Shown: positions 43,336-51,324 of the stretch, piece by piece
How positions within the stretch are numbered: position 1 is the stretch's first letter
Layout: each line of letters opens with the position of its first letter
NCBI RefSeq assembly: GCF_024168825.1
Contig: NZ_JALJWH010000001.1
Location: forward strand, 4,588,001-4,652,000
Origin: Paenarthrobacter sp. A20
GTDB taxonomy: Bacteria; Actinomycetota; Actinomycetes; Actinomycetales; Micrococcaceae
Reading direction: 5' to 3'
Length of the DNA: 64,000 bases
Program-made: the position numbers and the translations under genes
The notes under the pieces: generated by a model
Database searches by the model: none
What the model saw: only the letters and a program-made list of their open reading frames with translations
What the model was told of the DNA's origin: nothing

Positions 43336-44279
43336 CGACTACCCGCACTGCACCCACTGTGCAGCGTCCCGCTACAGCGGCCCGGAGTGGCAAACGTACG
43401 GGTGCTGCCGGACGCGCACCCTGGCTCCTGCTGGCACCGTTCCTGGGGCTCTTCATCCTCACGTTCCTGCTCCCAATTGTTGTGGCCATCATGTCCAGCT
43501 TCACCAAGGTGACGCGCAGCGGCCTGTTCGGCGAAGCCGGCGTGACCAGTGAGTTCGCCGGTTTCAGCAACTACGCCCAAGCATTGGCAGACGGCAGCTT
43601 CGTCGCCTCGATTGGCCGCATGCTGCTGTTCGGCATCGTCCAGGTGCCCGTCATGATTGTCCTATGCACCGCGTTGGCACTCATGCTGGAATCGGCCTCG
43701 GCAAAGTGGCCGGGTTTCTTCCGCGCCGCCTATTTCCTCCCGTACGGTGTGCCCGGCGTCATCGCCACCATCCTGTGGTCCTTCTTGTACGTGCCCGGAC
43801 TCAGCCCACTGTTCGACGCAGCCAAGATCGTAGGCCTGACGCCCGATTTCCTGGGTGCCAACAGCGTGCTGTGGTCAATCGCCAACATCGTCACGTGGAG
43901 CTACACGGGCTACAACATGCTGATCATCGTGGCGCAGCTCAAAGCCATCCCGGTGGAACTCTACGAGGCCGCCAAGGTGGACGGGGCCTCCACGTGGCGC
44001 GTGGCCCGCAGCATCCAGCTCCCCCTGATCCGCCCGGCCCTCATGCTCACTACTGTCTTCTCCATCATTGGAACCCTCCAGCTCTTCGCCGAGGCCCAGG
44101 TCCTCAAGACTGTAGCCCCTGCCATCGACAGCCAATACACGCCGAACCTCAGCGCCTACACCACGGCCTTCGCCTATAACGACTACAACGTCGCAGCAGC
44201 CCAGTCGGTCATCATCGCCGTGGCCGCGTTCGCCCTGTCCTTCGCCTTCCTCGCACTGACGAACAGGAAGTCATCATGA
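43332..44279 (+). CDS. Sugar ABC transporter permease (MalF/LacF type)
   Basis: 315 residues from ATG 43332, overlapping the binding-protein stop (ATGA). Six hydrophobic helices follow a basic N-terminus (QRPATAARSGKRTGAAGR). EAA loop ELYEAAKVDGASTWRVARSI, preceded by NMLIIVAQLKAIPV. Forms a heterodimer with the next permease. As in the glucoside locus, no ATPase gene is present, implying a shared MsiK-like ATPase. Confidence 0.92.
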   Translation: MTTTRTAPTVQRPATAARSGKRTGAAGRAPWLLLAPFLGLFILTFLLPIVVAIMSSFTKVTRSGLFGEAGVTSEFAGFSNYAQALADGSFVASIGRMLLFGIVQVPVMIVLCTALALMLESASAKWPGFFRAAYFLPYGVPGVIATILWSFLYVPGLSPLFDAAKIVGLTPDFLGANSVLWSIANIVTWSYTGYNMLIIVAQLKAIPVELYEAAKVDGASTWRVARSIQLPLIRPALMLTTVFSIIGTLQLFAEAQVLKTVAPAIDSQYTPNLSAYTTAFAYNDYNVAAAQSVIIAVAAFALSFAFLALTNRKSS

Positions 44280-45190
44280 CCGTCACAGCCACGAAACCAA
44301 CCACCGCACCGGTACGCAGCAAGCCTTCTTCCGGTCCGGACCGCTCAGCCGGACGACGACGGTCATCCACCATCATCGTCACCGCACTTTTGGTGGTGGT
44401 GGCCCTGTACTTCCTGATTCCCGTGTACTGGGTCTTCGTTGCCTCCACCAAGTCCACGGCGGATCTCTTCTCCACCAACGGCTTTTGGTTCGCGCCAACG
44501 TTCTCCTTGTGGGAAAACATCGGCCGGGTAGTCAGTTACGACAACGGCATCTTCGGCCGCTGGTTCCTGAACTCCGCGATCTATGCCGGCGTTGGTGCGC
44601 TCCTGGCCACGTATTTCGCTGCCGCTGGAGGCTACGCACTGGCCAAGTACGAATTCCGTGGCCGGAATCTGGTCTTCGGCACCATCCTGGGTGGCGTGCT
44701 GGTTCCCGGCACGGCCACGGCGTTGCCCCTCTTCCTGCTGTTCAGCCAGATGGGCCTGGCCAACACATACTGGAGCGTCCTGTTGCCATCGCTGGTCTCG
44801 CCGTTCGGCCTGTTCCTGTGCAGGATCTACGCGCAGGCCACCGTGGACACCTCGCTGATCGAGGCCGCCAGGATCGACGGCGCCGGCGAACTCCGTATCT
44901 TCCACACCATCGGGCTCAAAGTACTGACCCCGGCACTGGTGACCGTTTTCCTGTTCCAGCTGGTGGGTATTTGGAACAACTACTTCCTGCCGCTGGTCAT
45001 GCTCTCCGACTCAGAGCTCTACCCCATCACCCTGGGGCTGAATAACTGGCTGAGCCAGGTTGACCGCTTGCCCGAATTCTATGAACTGACCACCGGTGGA
45101 GTGTTGCTCTCCATCATTCCGCTCAGCATCGCCATGGTTGTCCTGCAGCGCTTCTGGCGCGGCGGACTGACAGAAGGAGCCGTTAAATAA
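44276..45190 (+). CDS. Sugar ABC transporter permease (MalG/LacG type)
   Basis: 304 residues from ATG 44276, overlapping the previous stop by four bases. Six hydrophobic helices; EAA loop SLIEAARIDGAGELRIFHTI, and the C-terminus QRFWRGGLTEGAVK is the MalG-type ending. Its stop overlaps the beta-galactosidase start (TAATG), so the transporter and enzyme are translationally coupled. Confidence 0.92.
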   Translation: MTVTATKPTTAPVRSKPSSGPDRSAGRRRSSTIIVTALLVVVALYFLIPVYWVFVASTKSTADLFSTNGFWFAPTFSLWENIGRVVSYDNGIFGRWFLNSAIYAGVGALLATYFAAAGGYALAKYEFRGRNLVFGTILGGVLVPGTATALPLFLLFSQMGLANTYWSVLLPSLVSPFGLFLCRIYAQATVDTSLIEAARIDGAGELRIFHTIGLKVLTPALVTVFLFQLVGIWNNYFLPLVMLSDSELYPITLGLNNWLSQVDRLPEFYELTTGGVLLSIIPLSIAMVVLQRFWRGGLTEGAVK

Positions 45191-48100
45191 TGTCCGACGC
45201 CAGCTACATCACAGACACCGGACCGGGATCCGGGAACCGCCTCCCGGCCCGCTCCTGGCTGCACACAGATGCTCCGACCCTCTCCCTGAATGGACAGTGG
45301 CGTTTCCGGCTCCTCCCGGGCGCACCGGGAACCCCGGGCGGCCGCGGTGTCCTCCCTGCGGGCGAGGCAATCGAAGGCATCGCTGAGGAGACCCTGGACG
45401 ATTCCGCGTGGGACCGGATTCCCGTTCCGGCGCACTGGGTCCTGGAGGGCGACGGTAACTACGGACGGCCCATCTACACCAACGTCCAATTCCCGTTCCC
45501 CACTGATGCTCCCCACGTCCCGGACGATAACCCCACAGGCGACTACCGCCGGAGCTTTGAGGTACCGGAACACTGGAGCGCCGCCGGGAAGACAATCCTG
45601 CGTTTTGACGGCGTCGAATCCCGGTACAAAGTGTGGGTCAACGGCCTTGAGATCGGCGTTGGCACGGGCAGCCGGCTGGCACAGGAATTTGATGTCACCG
45701 AAGCAATCCGTCCAGGACACAATGTGCTCGCGGTCCGCGTTCACCAGTGGTCAGCCTCCAGCTACGTCGAGGACCAGGACCAGTGGTGGATGCCGGGCAT
45801 CTTTCGGGACGTCACGCTCCAAGCACGTCCGGAAAAGGGCATCGACGACGTCTGGCTGAGGACATCCTTCGCCAATGGCGCGGGCACCATCGACCCCGAA
45901 ATCACGGCCGATGCAGCCGCCTACCCCATCCGGTTGTCCGTCCCCGAGCTGGACGTCGACGTCGTATGGTCCTCCCCTGCCGACGTCGCCCCGGTGGCGA
46001 TCACCGCCGTCGAACCCTGGTCCGCGGAGGTTCCGCGTCTGTACAACGCGACGGTGGCAAGCGAAGGCGAGACCATCTCCCTGCGCCTGGGATTCCGCAC
46101 GGTGGAGATCAAGGGCGACCAGTTCCTGGTGAACGGCCGGCGCGTGGTGTTCCACGGCGTGAACCGCCATGAAACGCATCCGGACCGCGGCAGGGTCTTC
46201 GATGAGGACTTCGCCCGGGCCGACCTTGCCCTGATGAAGCAGTTCAACGTCAACGCCATCCGCACCAGCCACTACCCGCCGCACCCCCGTTTGCTGGACA
46301 TCGCCGACGAGATGGGCTTCTGGGTGATCCTGGAATGCGACTTGGAAACGCATGGCTTCGAACGGCATGGCTGGGTGGGCAATCCCAGCGACGACCCCGC
46401 CTGGCGCGAAGCATATGTGGACCGGATGGAGCGCACGATGGAACGGGACAAGAACCACCCGTCCATCGTCATGTGGTCCCTCGGAAACGAGTCCGGCACA
46501 GGTTCCAACCTGGCTGCCATGTCCGCATGGGCCCACGCCCGTGACACCGGCCGGCCCGTCCATTACGAAGGCGATTACACCGGCGCTTACACGGATGTCT
46601 ACTCGCGCATGTACTCCTCCGTTCCTGAGACTGAGGCGATTGGCCGCGACGATTCCGGCTCGCTTTTGCTGGGCTGCTCCGCGGCAGAGTCCGCACGGCA
46701 GCGCACCAAACCGTTCATCCTGTGCGAATACGTTCATGCCATGGGCAACGGTCCGGGCGCGATCGACCAATACGAGGACCTGGTGGACCGCTTCCCGCGG
46801 CTGCACGGCGGGTTTGTCTGGGAGTGGCGGGACCACGGTATCCGCACCACCACCGCCGATGGCACGGAGTTCTACGCCTACGGCGGCGACTTCGGCGAGG
46901 TTGTCCACGACGGCAACTTCGTGATGGACGGCATGGTCCTGTCGGACTCCACGCCGAGCCCGGGGCTCTTTGAGTACAAGCAGATCGTCGCTCCCCTGCG
47001 CCTGAATTTCAGTGCGGAGACGCACGACGGCGGCACTCGCCGCTTCGTCTCCGTCGCCAACCTGCGGCACACGGCCGATGCGTCCGACGTCGTGCTGCGC
47101 TGGCGCACCGAGGTGGACGGCCTTGTGCAGGTCGCCGGAGAGCTCGACGTCGTCACGTCAGCGGGCACGCCCCTGGCCGCCGGCGATACGACCCTGATCG
47201 AACTGCCGGAGTTCGCGGGCGCGGCATCCGGTGAGTACTGGCTCACGGTTGAGGCCGCCCTGGGTAAGGACACTGCGTGGGCCGAGGCCGGGCATGTGAT
47301 CTCCGCGGCGCAGCTGGATCTGACCGAAACCCGTCCCCTGAGGGGACCCCGTCCCCTGGCATCATCCGAACGTAAAGCCGACATTGCGGAAGGCACCGTC
47401 TCGCTGGGCCCCGCCGTCTTCGAGGACGGCCGGTTGGCCTCCCTTGCCGGGCTTTCGGTATCCGGACCGCGGCTGGAGTTGTGGCGGGCACCCACGGATA
47501 ACGACGCCGGGGCTGGCCGCGGCAGCTACGACCTCGCCGATCCATGGCTCAACAACGGCAACGGAACGCCTGCCCCGTCCATGGAATCAGTGTGGCGTGC
47601 TGCTGGCCTGGACCGGATCACCGCCCGGGTTGAGAAGGTTTCCGCCGACGAAACCGGCGTGGTGGTCCACACCCGCTACGCCGCCGCCGACGCCGCCCGT
47701 TGGGTCTCTGTGGAGGAGAACTGGCAACTGTCCGGCGGCGAATTGTGGCTTCGTGTGGAGATTGTTCCCAGCACCGGCTGGGACATGATCTGGCCACGCA
47801 TCGGCGTCCGATTCGATCTGCCGGGCTCCGTGGACGGAGCTTCATGGTTCGGCGCCGGGCCCCGTGAATCGTACCCGGACAGCATGCACGCGACGCTGGT
47901 GGGCAGGTATTCGGCAGGCATTGACGAGCTCACGGTGCCCTACGCCAAGCCACAGGAATCGGGTCACCGGAGTGCTGTGCGGTCGCTTGACCTGCAGCAG
48001 GCAGGTACTCCTTGGCTGAAACTCGACGCCGCCCCTGACTCCGGTGGCCGCCTGCCGGGCTTCACTCTCGCCCGGCACACGGCACAGGAAATCTCAGCAG

Positions 48101-48264
48101 CCGGCCACCCGCATGAGTTGGCGGCGAGCCAAGGTAGTTACCTGTACCTCGACGCCGCCCAGCACGGCCTCGGATCCAGGGCTTGCGGACCGGACGTGTG
48201 GCCGGACCATGCACTGCGCCCTGAGGCCCGTACCCTGACGTTCCGGATCACCGAAGCGGGCTAG
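45190..48264 (+). CDS. lacZ: GH2 beta-galactosidase (LacZ type)
   Basis: 1024 residues, the length of E. coli LacZ. Cytoplasmic hydrolysis of beta-galactosides. The N-terminal sugar-binding domain (LSLNGQWRFRL, PTGDYRRSFEVPEHW) is followed by the beta-sandwich, the TIM barrel with acid/base E434 in SLGNESGTGSN and nucleophile E513 in CEYVHAMGNGPGAI, and a C-terminal LacZ-type small-chain domain (YPDSMHATLVGRYSAGI). HPDRGRVFDEDF and the NRHE-type NRHETHP sequence are LacZ hallmarks. It is the last gene of the TetR-regulated operon, overlapping the permease stop. Confidence 0.94.
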   Translation: MSDASYITDTGPGSGNRLPARSWLHTDAPTLSLNGQWRFRLLPGAPGTPGGRGVLPAGEAIEGIAEETLDDSAWDRIPVPAHWVLEGDGNYGRPIYTNVQFPFPTDAPHVPDDNPTGDYRRSFEVPEHWSAAGKTILRFDGVESRYKVWVNGLEIGVGTGSRLAQEFDVTEAIRPGHNVLAVRVHQWSASSYVEDQDQWWMPGIFRDVTLQARPEKGIDDVWLRTSFANGAGTIDPEITADAAAYPIRLSVPELDVDVVWSSPADVAPVAITAVEPWSAEVPRLYNATVASEGETISLRLGFRTVEIKGDQFLVNGRRVVFHGVNRHETHPDRGRVFDEDFARADLALMKQFNVNAIRTSHYPPHPRLLDIADEMGFWVILECDLETHGFERHGWVGNPSDDPAWREAYVDRMERTMERDKNHPSIVMWSLGNESGTGSNLAAMSAWAHARDTGRPVHYEGDYTGAYTDVYSRMYSSVPETEAIGRDDSGSLLLGCSAAESARQRTKPFILCEYVHAMGNGPGAIDQYEDLVDRFPRLHGGFVWEWRDHGIRTTTADGTEFYAYGGDFGEVVHDGNFVMDGMVLSDSTPSPGLFEYKQIVAPLRLNFSAETHDGGTRRFVSVANLRHTADASDVVLRWRTEVDGLVQVAGELDVVTSAGTPLAAGDTTLIELPEFAGAASGEYWLTVEAALGKDTAWAEAGHVISAAQLDLTETRPLRGPRPLASSERKADIAEGTVSLGPAVFEDGRLASLAGLSVSGPRLELWRAPTDNDAGAGRGSYDLADPWLNNGNGTPAPSMESVWRAAGLDRITARVEKVSADETGVVVHTRYAAADAARWVSVEENWQLSGGELWLRVEIVPSTGWDMIWPRIGVRFDLPGSVDGASWFGAGPRESYPDSMHATLVGRYSAGIDELTVPYAKPQESGHRSAVRSLDLQQAGTPWLKLDAAPDSGGRLPGFTLARHTAQEISAAGHPHELAASQGSYLYLDAAQHGLGSRACGPDVWPDHALRPEARTLTFRITEAG

Positions 48265-48271
48265 GACTCCC

Positions 48272-48332
48272 GTTGTCGGGCCCGCTATGCGCGCTTTCAG
48301 GCACAAATAGCGCGCAGAGTGGGCCCCGCAAC
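48272..48332. repeat. Long imperfect palindrome in a convergent gap
   Basis: Arms of 24 bases (48272-48295, 48309-48332) with four mismatches: GTTG..GGGCCC.CT.TGCGCGCT and its complement, loop of 13 bases. It starts 8 bases after the lacZ stop and occupies the gap before the converging MFS gene (stop 48353). Probable bidirectional terminator; no T run. Confidence 0.65.
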
Positions 48333-48352
48333 CGGCCTCAGGCAACGTCTCA

Positions 48353-49735
48353 TCAGGCGACCGCGACCGGTTCCTTCTTCGCTGCGTCCTTACGAATGGT
48401 GGCGCTGATGACTGCGGCCACTGTGCACATGGCTGCGGCTCCGAGCCAGGCGTAGTTGTAGTGCCCGGTGGCGTCGCGAATGAAGCCGGCGGCGAGTGCG
48501 GCTGCCGCGGCGCCGAGTTGGTGGGCAGCGAACACCCAGCCGAACACCACGGAACCGTCAGCGCCGAACACTGAGCGGCAGATCGCCGCAGTCGGAGGCA
48601 CGGTGGCAACCCAGTCGAGCCCGTACACCACTACGAAGATGATCATGCTCGGCTCTACGGATGAGCCCAGCAGCAACGGCAGGACCAGCAGCCCGATCCC
48701 ACGGAACTGGTAGTACACGGCCAACAGGATCTTGGGGTTGAAGCGGTCGGTCAGCCAACCGGATGCGATGGTCCCCACGATGTCGAAGATTCCGACGACG
48801 GCCAACAAGCCTGCCGCCGTGGTTTCGGGCATTCCGTGATCGTGGGCGGAAGGTATGAAGTGTGTCCCGATAAGCCCGTTGGTGGTGGCTCCACAAATGG
48901 CGAAGCCTGCGGCCAATGCCCAGAACGTCCGGACCTTGGCCGCCCGCTTGAGGACCTGCATGGCACGGATCGCGGCATTGGCGGAGTCCTTCGGAGCAGA
49001 CGACGCAACCGCAGCGTCAGGCTTGCCTGCCGACGTCGCGGGTGATCCGGCGTCGGCGGCCTTCACCTCAGGTGCCTCGGCGCCGTACGGCAAGACCCCG
49101 ACGTCGGCCGGTGAGTTCCGCAGCCAGCGCAGCACCAGCGGGACAACCGCGAGCGCACCCGCGGCGATAAGCAAGGAGGCGCCCCGCCAGCCCGGGTTCT
49201 GGGCCAGGGCGGCAATGAAGGGAAGGAACACCAGCTGCCCGGCGGCACTGCCGGCAGTCAGGATCCCGATCACCAGCCCACGGCTCTTGGCGAACCAGGT
49301 GTTGGCGATGGTGGCCGCGAAGACCAGGGCCATGGAGCCCGTACCGAGTCCGATCAGGAGCCCCCAGGTCAGCAGGATCTGCCAGGACTGGTTCACGAAG
49401 ACAGTGAGGGCCGAGCCCAGGCCGATGAGGCACAACGCGAGCGAGGTGACCTTGCGGATGCCGAAGCGCTCCATGAGGGCCGCCGCGAAGGGTGCGGTCA
49501 AGCCGAAGAGGACCAGGTTGATACTGACGGCAAGCGACAACACCGTGGTGGACCAGCCGAATTCCTGCTGCAGCGGGACCATGAGCACGCCGGGCGCTGC
49601 ACGGAAACCGGCTGCTCCCACGAGGGCAAGGAACGCCACCGCGGCGACAATCCAGGCCGGATGCAGTCGCCGTCGTTTGCCGGTGGGAGCGCCGGTTGTT
49701 CCGGGCGGTGTCCCTGTGACGTCGGGAGCGGTCAT
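48353..49735 (-). CDS. MFS transporter (monocarboxylate/OFA-like)
   Basis: 460 residues with about 12 helices, a long central loop rich in Ala/Asp/Glu (about residues 225-255), and the MFS-type GFGWVFAAHQLGAA region near helix 11. ATG overlaps the stop of the HxlR regulator by four bases, so it is encoded with its own probable regulator. The pattern RAAPGVLMVPLQQEFGWS near helix 1 resembles the oxalate/formate-antiporter-like branch (which often ends helix 1 with 'FGWS'). The substrate is unknown. Confidence 0.87.
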   Translation of the reverse strand: MTAPDVTGTPPGTTGAPTGKRRRLHPAWIVAAVAFLALVGAAGFRAAPGVLMVPLQQEFGWSTTVLSLAVSINLVLFGLTAPFAAALMERFGIRKVTSLALCLIGLGSALTVFVNQSWQILLTWGLLIGLGTGSMALVFAATIANTWFAKSRGLVIGILTAGSAAGQLVFLPFIAALAQNPGWRGASLLIAAGALAVVPLVLRWLRNSPADVGVLPYGAEAPEVKAADAGSPATSAGKPDAAVASSAPKDSANAAIRAMQVLKRAAKVRTFWALAAGFAICGATTNGLIGTHFIPSAHDHGMPETTAAGLLAVVGIFDIVGTIASGWLTDRFNPKILLAVYYQFRGIGLLVLPLLLGSSVEPSMIIFVVVYGLDWVATVPPTAAICRSVFGADGSVVFGWVFAAHQLGAAAAALAAGFIRDATGHYNYAWLGAAAMCTVAAVISATIRKDAAKKEPVAVA

Positions 49736-50256
49736 GCGGAGATCTCCGTTTCAATGGTGCGTGTGTTCTGTGGCGCGATGGCCAACGGCAGTGGATGGTC
49801 GCTGCGTTTGAAGCTGTGCCAACTGGTGTTGGCGGCCGTCAGCCGCGTCCCGCAATGGGTGCAGGTGTCTGCCGAGGACGTGGCCTGCCCGCAGTCCGTG
49901 TGGATGACCCTCATGTGGGACACCTCGTTGGGTGCATCCAAGTGCTTTTCGGCCCAGATAATGATGGCGTTGAGGACAGGCAACGCGTCCTCGCCTTTGG
50001 GCGTGAGGATGTACTCCTGCCGTACGCGGCTGCCGTCCTGGTAGGGGCGCTGGGCCAGGAGGCCGGACTCGAGCAACCATCCCAGCCGCTTGCTGAGGAC
50101 GTTGTCCGCAACCTCGAGGCGCTTTTTGATCGCATCGTATCGGCCGTTGCCGAAGAAGATTTCCCGCAGGACCAGGCTCCCCCAGGGATCGCCAAGGACG
50201 TCGAGGCCGCGGGCAAGGCTGCACGTACGGGCGGACCAGTCGGAACGAAGAGGCAT
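49732..50256 (-). CDS. HxlR-family transcriptional regulator with C-terminal Cys motif
   Basis: 174 residues from ATG 50256 (MPLRSDWSARTCSLARGL). HxlR winged helix: LDVLGDPWGSLVLREIFFGN, RYDAIKKRLEVADNVLSKRL and LESGLLAQRPYQDGSRVRQEY with a late ALPVLNAIIIWAEKH. The C-terminus carries CGQATSSADTCTHCGT, three cysteines spaced like a rudimentary zinc-binding site, as in some HxlR proteins. It overlaps the MFS gene by four bases and has an inverted repeat upstream (50263-50295). No ribosome site precedes the ATG, so the transcript may be leaderless. Confidence 0.85.
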   Translation of the reverse strand: MPLRSDWSARTCSLARGLDVLGDPWGSLVLREIFFGNGRYDAIKKRLEVADNVLSKRLGWLLESGLLAQRPYQDGSRVRQEYILTPKGEDALPVLNAIIIWAEKHLDAPNEVSHMRVIHTDCGQATSSADTCTHCGTRLTAANTSWHSFKRSDHPLPLAIAPQNTRTIETEISA

Positions 50257-50262
50257 GCGGTC

Positions 50263-50295
50263 AACGTAGATGACTTTTCTAAAGAAAGCTACGTT
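50263..50295 (-). promoter_or_regulatory. Inverted repeat before the HxlR gene
   Basis: AACGTAG (50263-50269) and CTACGTT (50289-50295), an exact 7-bp inverted repeat separated by 19 bases, with CTTTTCT/AGAAAG between the arms giving a near palindrome. It overlaps the region from 7 to 39 bases upstream of the HxlR ATG. Plausible autoregulatory operator. Confidence 0.45.
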
Positions 50296-50475
50296 GTTTC
50301 TGCTTCCCGGCCTTGTTTGACGCCGGCGGGACGCTACATCCAAGTAGCGCCCCGGAAAAGACGAGTATCCCCACGGGCTTCCCAACAGCCAAGGTGTTCC
50401 TACAATCGAAGTGTCTGGGGATTCTGAATATCCGTTCCGGCTTTCCTAGCGGATCCACTCCCGCTTGGAGTTCCC

Positions 50476-51201
50476 ATGGCTCTGCAGGGCGATCCACAAT
50501 TGCACATTCCCCCAGCGTCGGAATCACCCTCCCGCTTCAGGTGGGCAGTGCCGGGCGTCACCCTCAAGGCCCTTGTGGTGGCTGGAACCATGGTTGCGGC
50601 CATCGCCATGACCCCGCAGCTCCCGGGCATCGATTTGCCGCAACCTGCCGATCCGTCCGCTGCCAGCGACTCCATGCCCTTCGCGCGCCAGGCTTCACCC
50701 GCCGTCGTCAGCCCAACCGTGGAATCGGCCGCACCGGCCCCGCCGCCTCCAGCCGGGCCACCCGCCGAAGCACCTGAACCGCCACCGGCCGCACCGGCCC
50801 CACCCGCCGTCGTGGTTCCCCCCGCAGAGGCGGCCCCGCAACCCCCGGTCAACGAGCCCCAGCCAGGGCAGCCCGGATGGACCATCCATGTAGCCGGTGC
50901 CGGAGGACAGGACCTGGTGGATGCCTGCATCGGCCCGGTCCACTTCACGCCCACCGACGCCTACTCGCTTTTCATCACTGAGCACGACTACTGCGGCGGG
51001 TGGGCACGGTTCTCGGGCATCACCGTGGGCCAAACAGTCACCCTGGCCGGCTACGGAACGTACACCGTGGACGCGCTTGGGCAGGTCCCGTTGGGCGGCA
51101 CCACAGATCACGTCTCGGCAGTTTTCGGCGGCTTTCCCAAAGCAGTGCTGCAGACCTGCATCCCTGGCACCAGCCGGATGCTGGTCATCGCGCTGAACTA
51201 G
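50476..51201 (+). CDS. Secreted/anchored protein with a sortase-like domain
   Basis: 241 residues, ATG 50476 with GGAG at 5 bases. One membrane helix (about 27-45), a Pro/Ala-rich linker (about 80-134), then a C-terminal domain from about 135. This domain carries the sortase-type order of residues: H170 in FITEHDYCGGWARF, the sequence VGQTVTLAGYGTYTVDA, C228 in AVLQTCIPGTSR with the T-C pattern, and R234 six residues on. Two extra cysteines (C151, C173) could form a disulfide. Not an obvious member of any named sortase class; anchoring and catalysis are inferred. No LPXTG-type substrate is encoded next to it. Confidence 0.7.
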   Translation: MALQGDPQLHIPPASESPSRFRWAVPGVTLKALVVAGTMVAAIAMTPQLPGIDLPQPADPSAASDSMPFARQASPAVVSPTVESAAPAPPPPAGPPAEAPEPPPAAPAPPAVVVPPAEAAPQPPVNEPQPGQPGWTIHVAGAGGQDLVDACIGPVHFTPTDAYSLFITEHDYCGGWARFSGITVGQTVTLAGYGTYTVDALGQVPLGGTTDHVSAVFGGFPKAVLQTCIPGTSRMLVIALN

Positions 51202-51244
51202 CAACGACAAACGAAAAGTGTGATCTACGCGACACACCCCACCG

Positions 51245-51277
51245 GTTTGCCCTGGTTTCATCGGAGGTTAACTCGGG
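51245..51277 (+). promoter_or_regulatory. Candidate PHO box upstream of the phospholipase C gene
   Basis: Three contiguous 11-mers, GTTTGCCCTGG, TTTCATCGGAG, GTTAACTCGGG (51245-51277), each begin with a 7-base word matching GTTCACC at 5 of 7 positions. Eleven-base direct repeats are how actinobacterial PhoP/RegX3 operators are arranged. They lie 48 bases before the ATG, where a -35 box would be replaced by activator binding. The pattern is suggestive, not diagnostic. Confidence 0.4.
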
Positions 51278-51324
51278 GTGCCTAAGCTTGCCCGGTCTAC
51301 TCTGACCACGAAAGGCTCCCTTGA

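Noticed and set aside
45751-47070. Open frame opposite lacZ (about 439 codons)
   Set aside because: Shadow of the GH2 gene; no motif.
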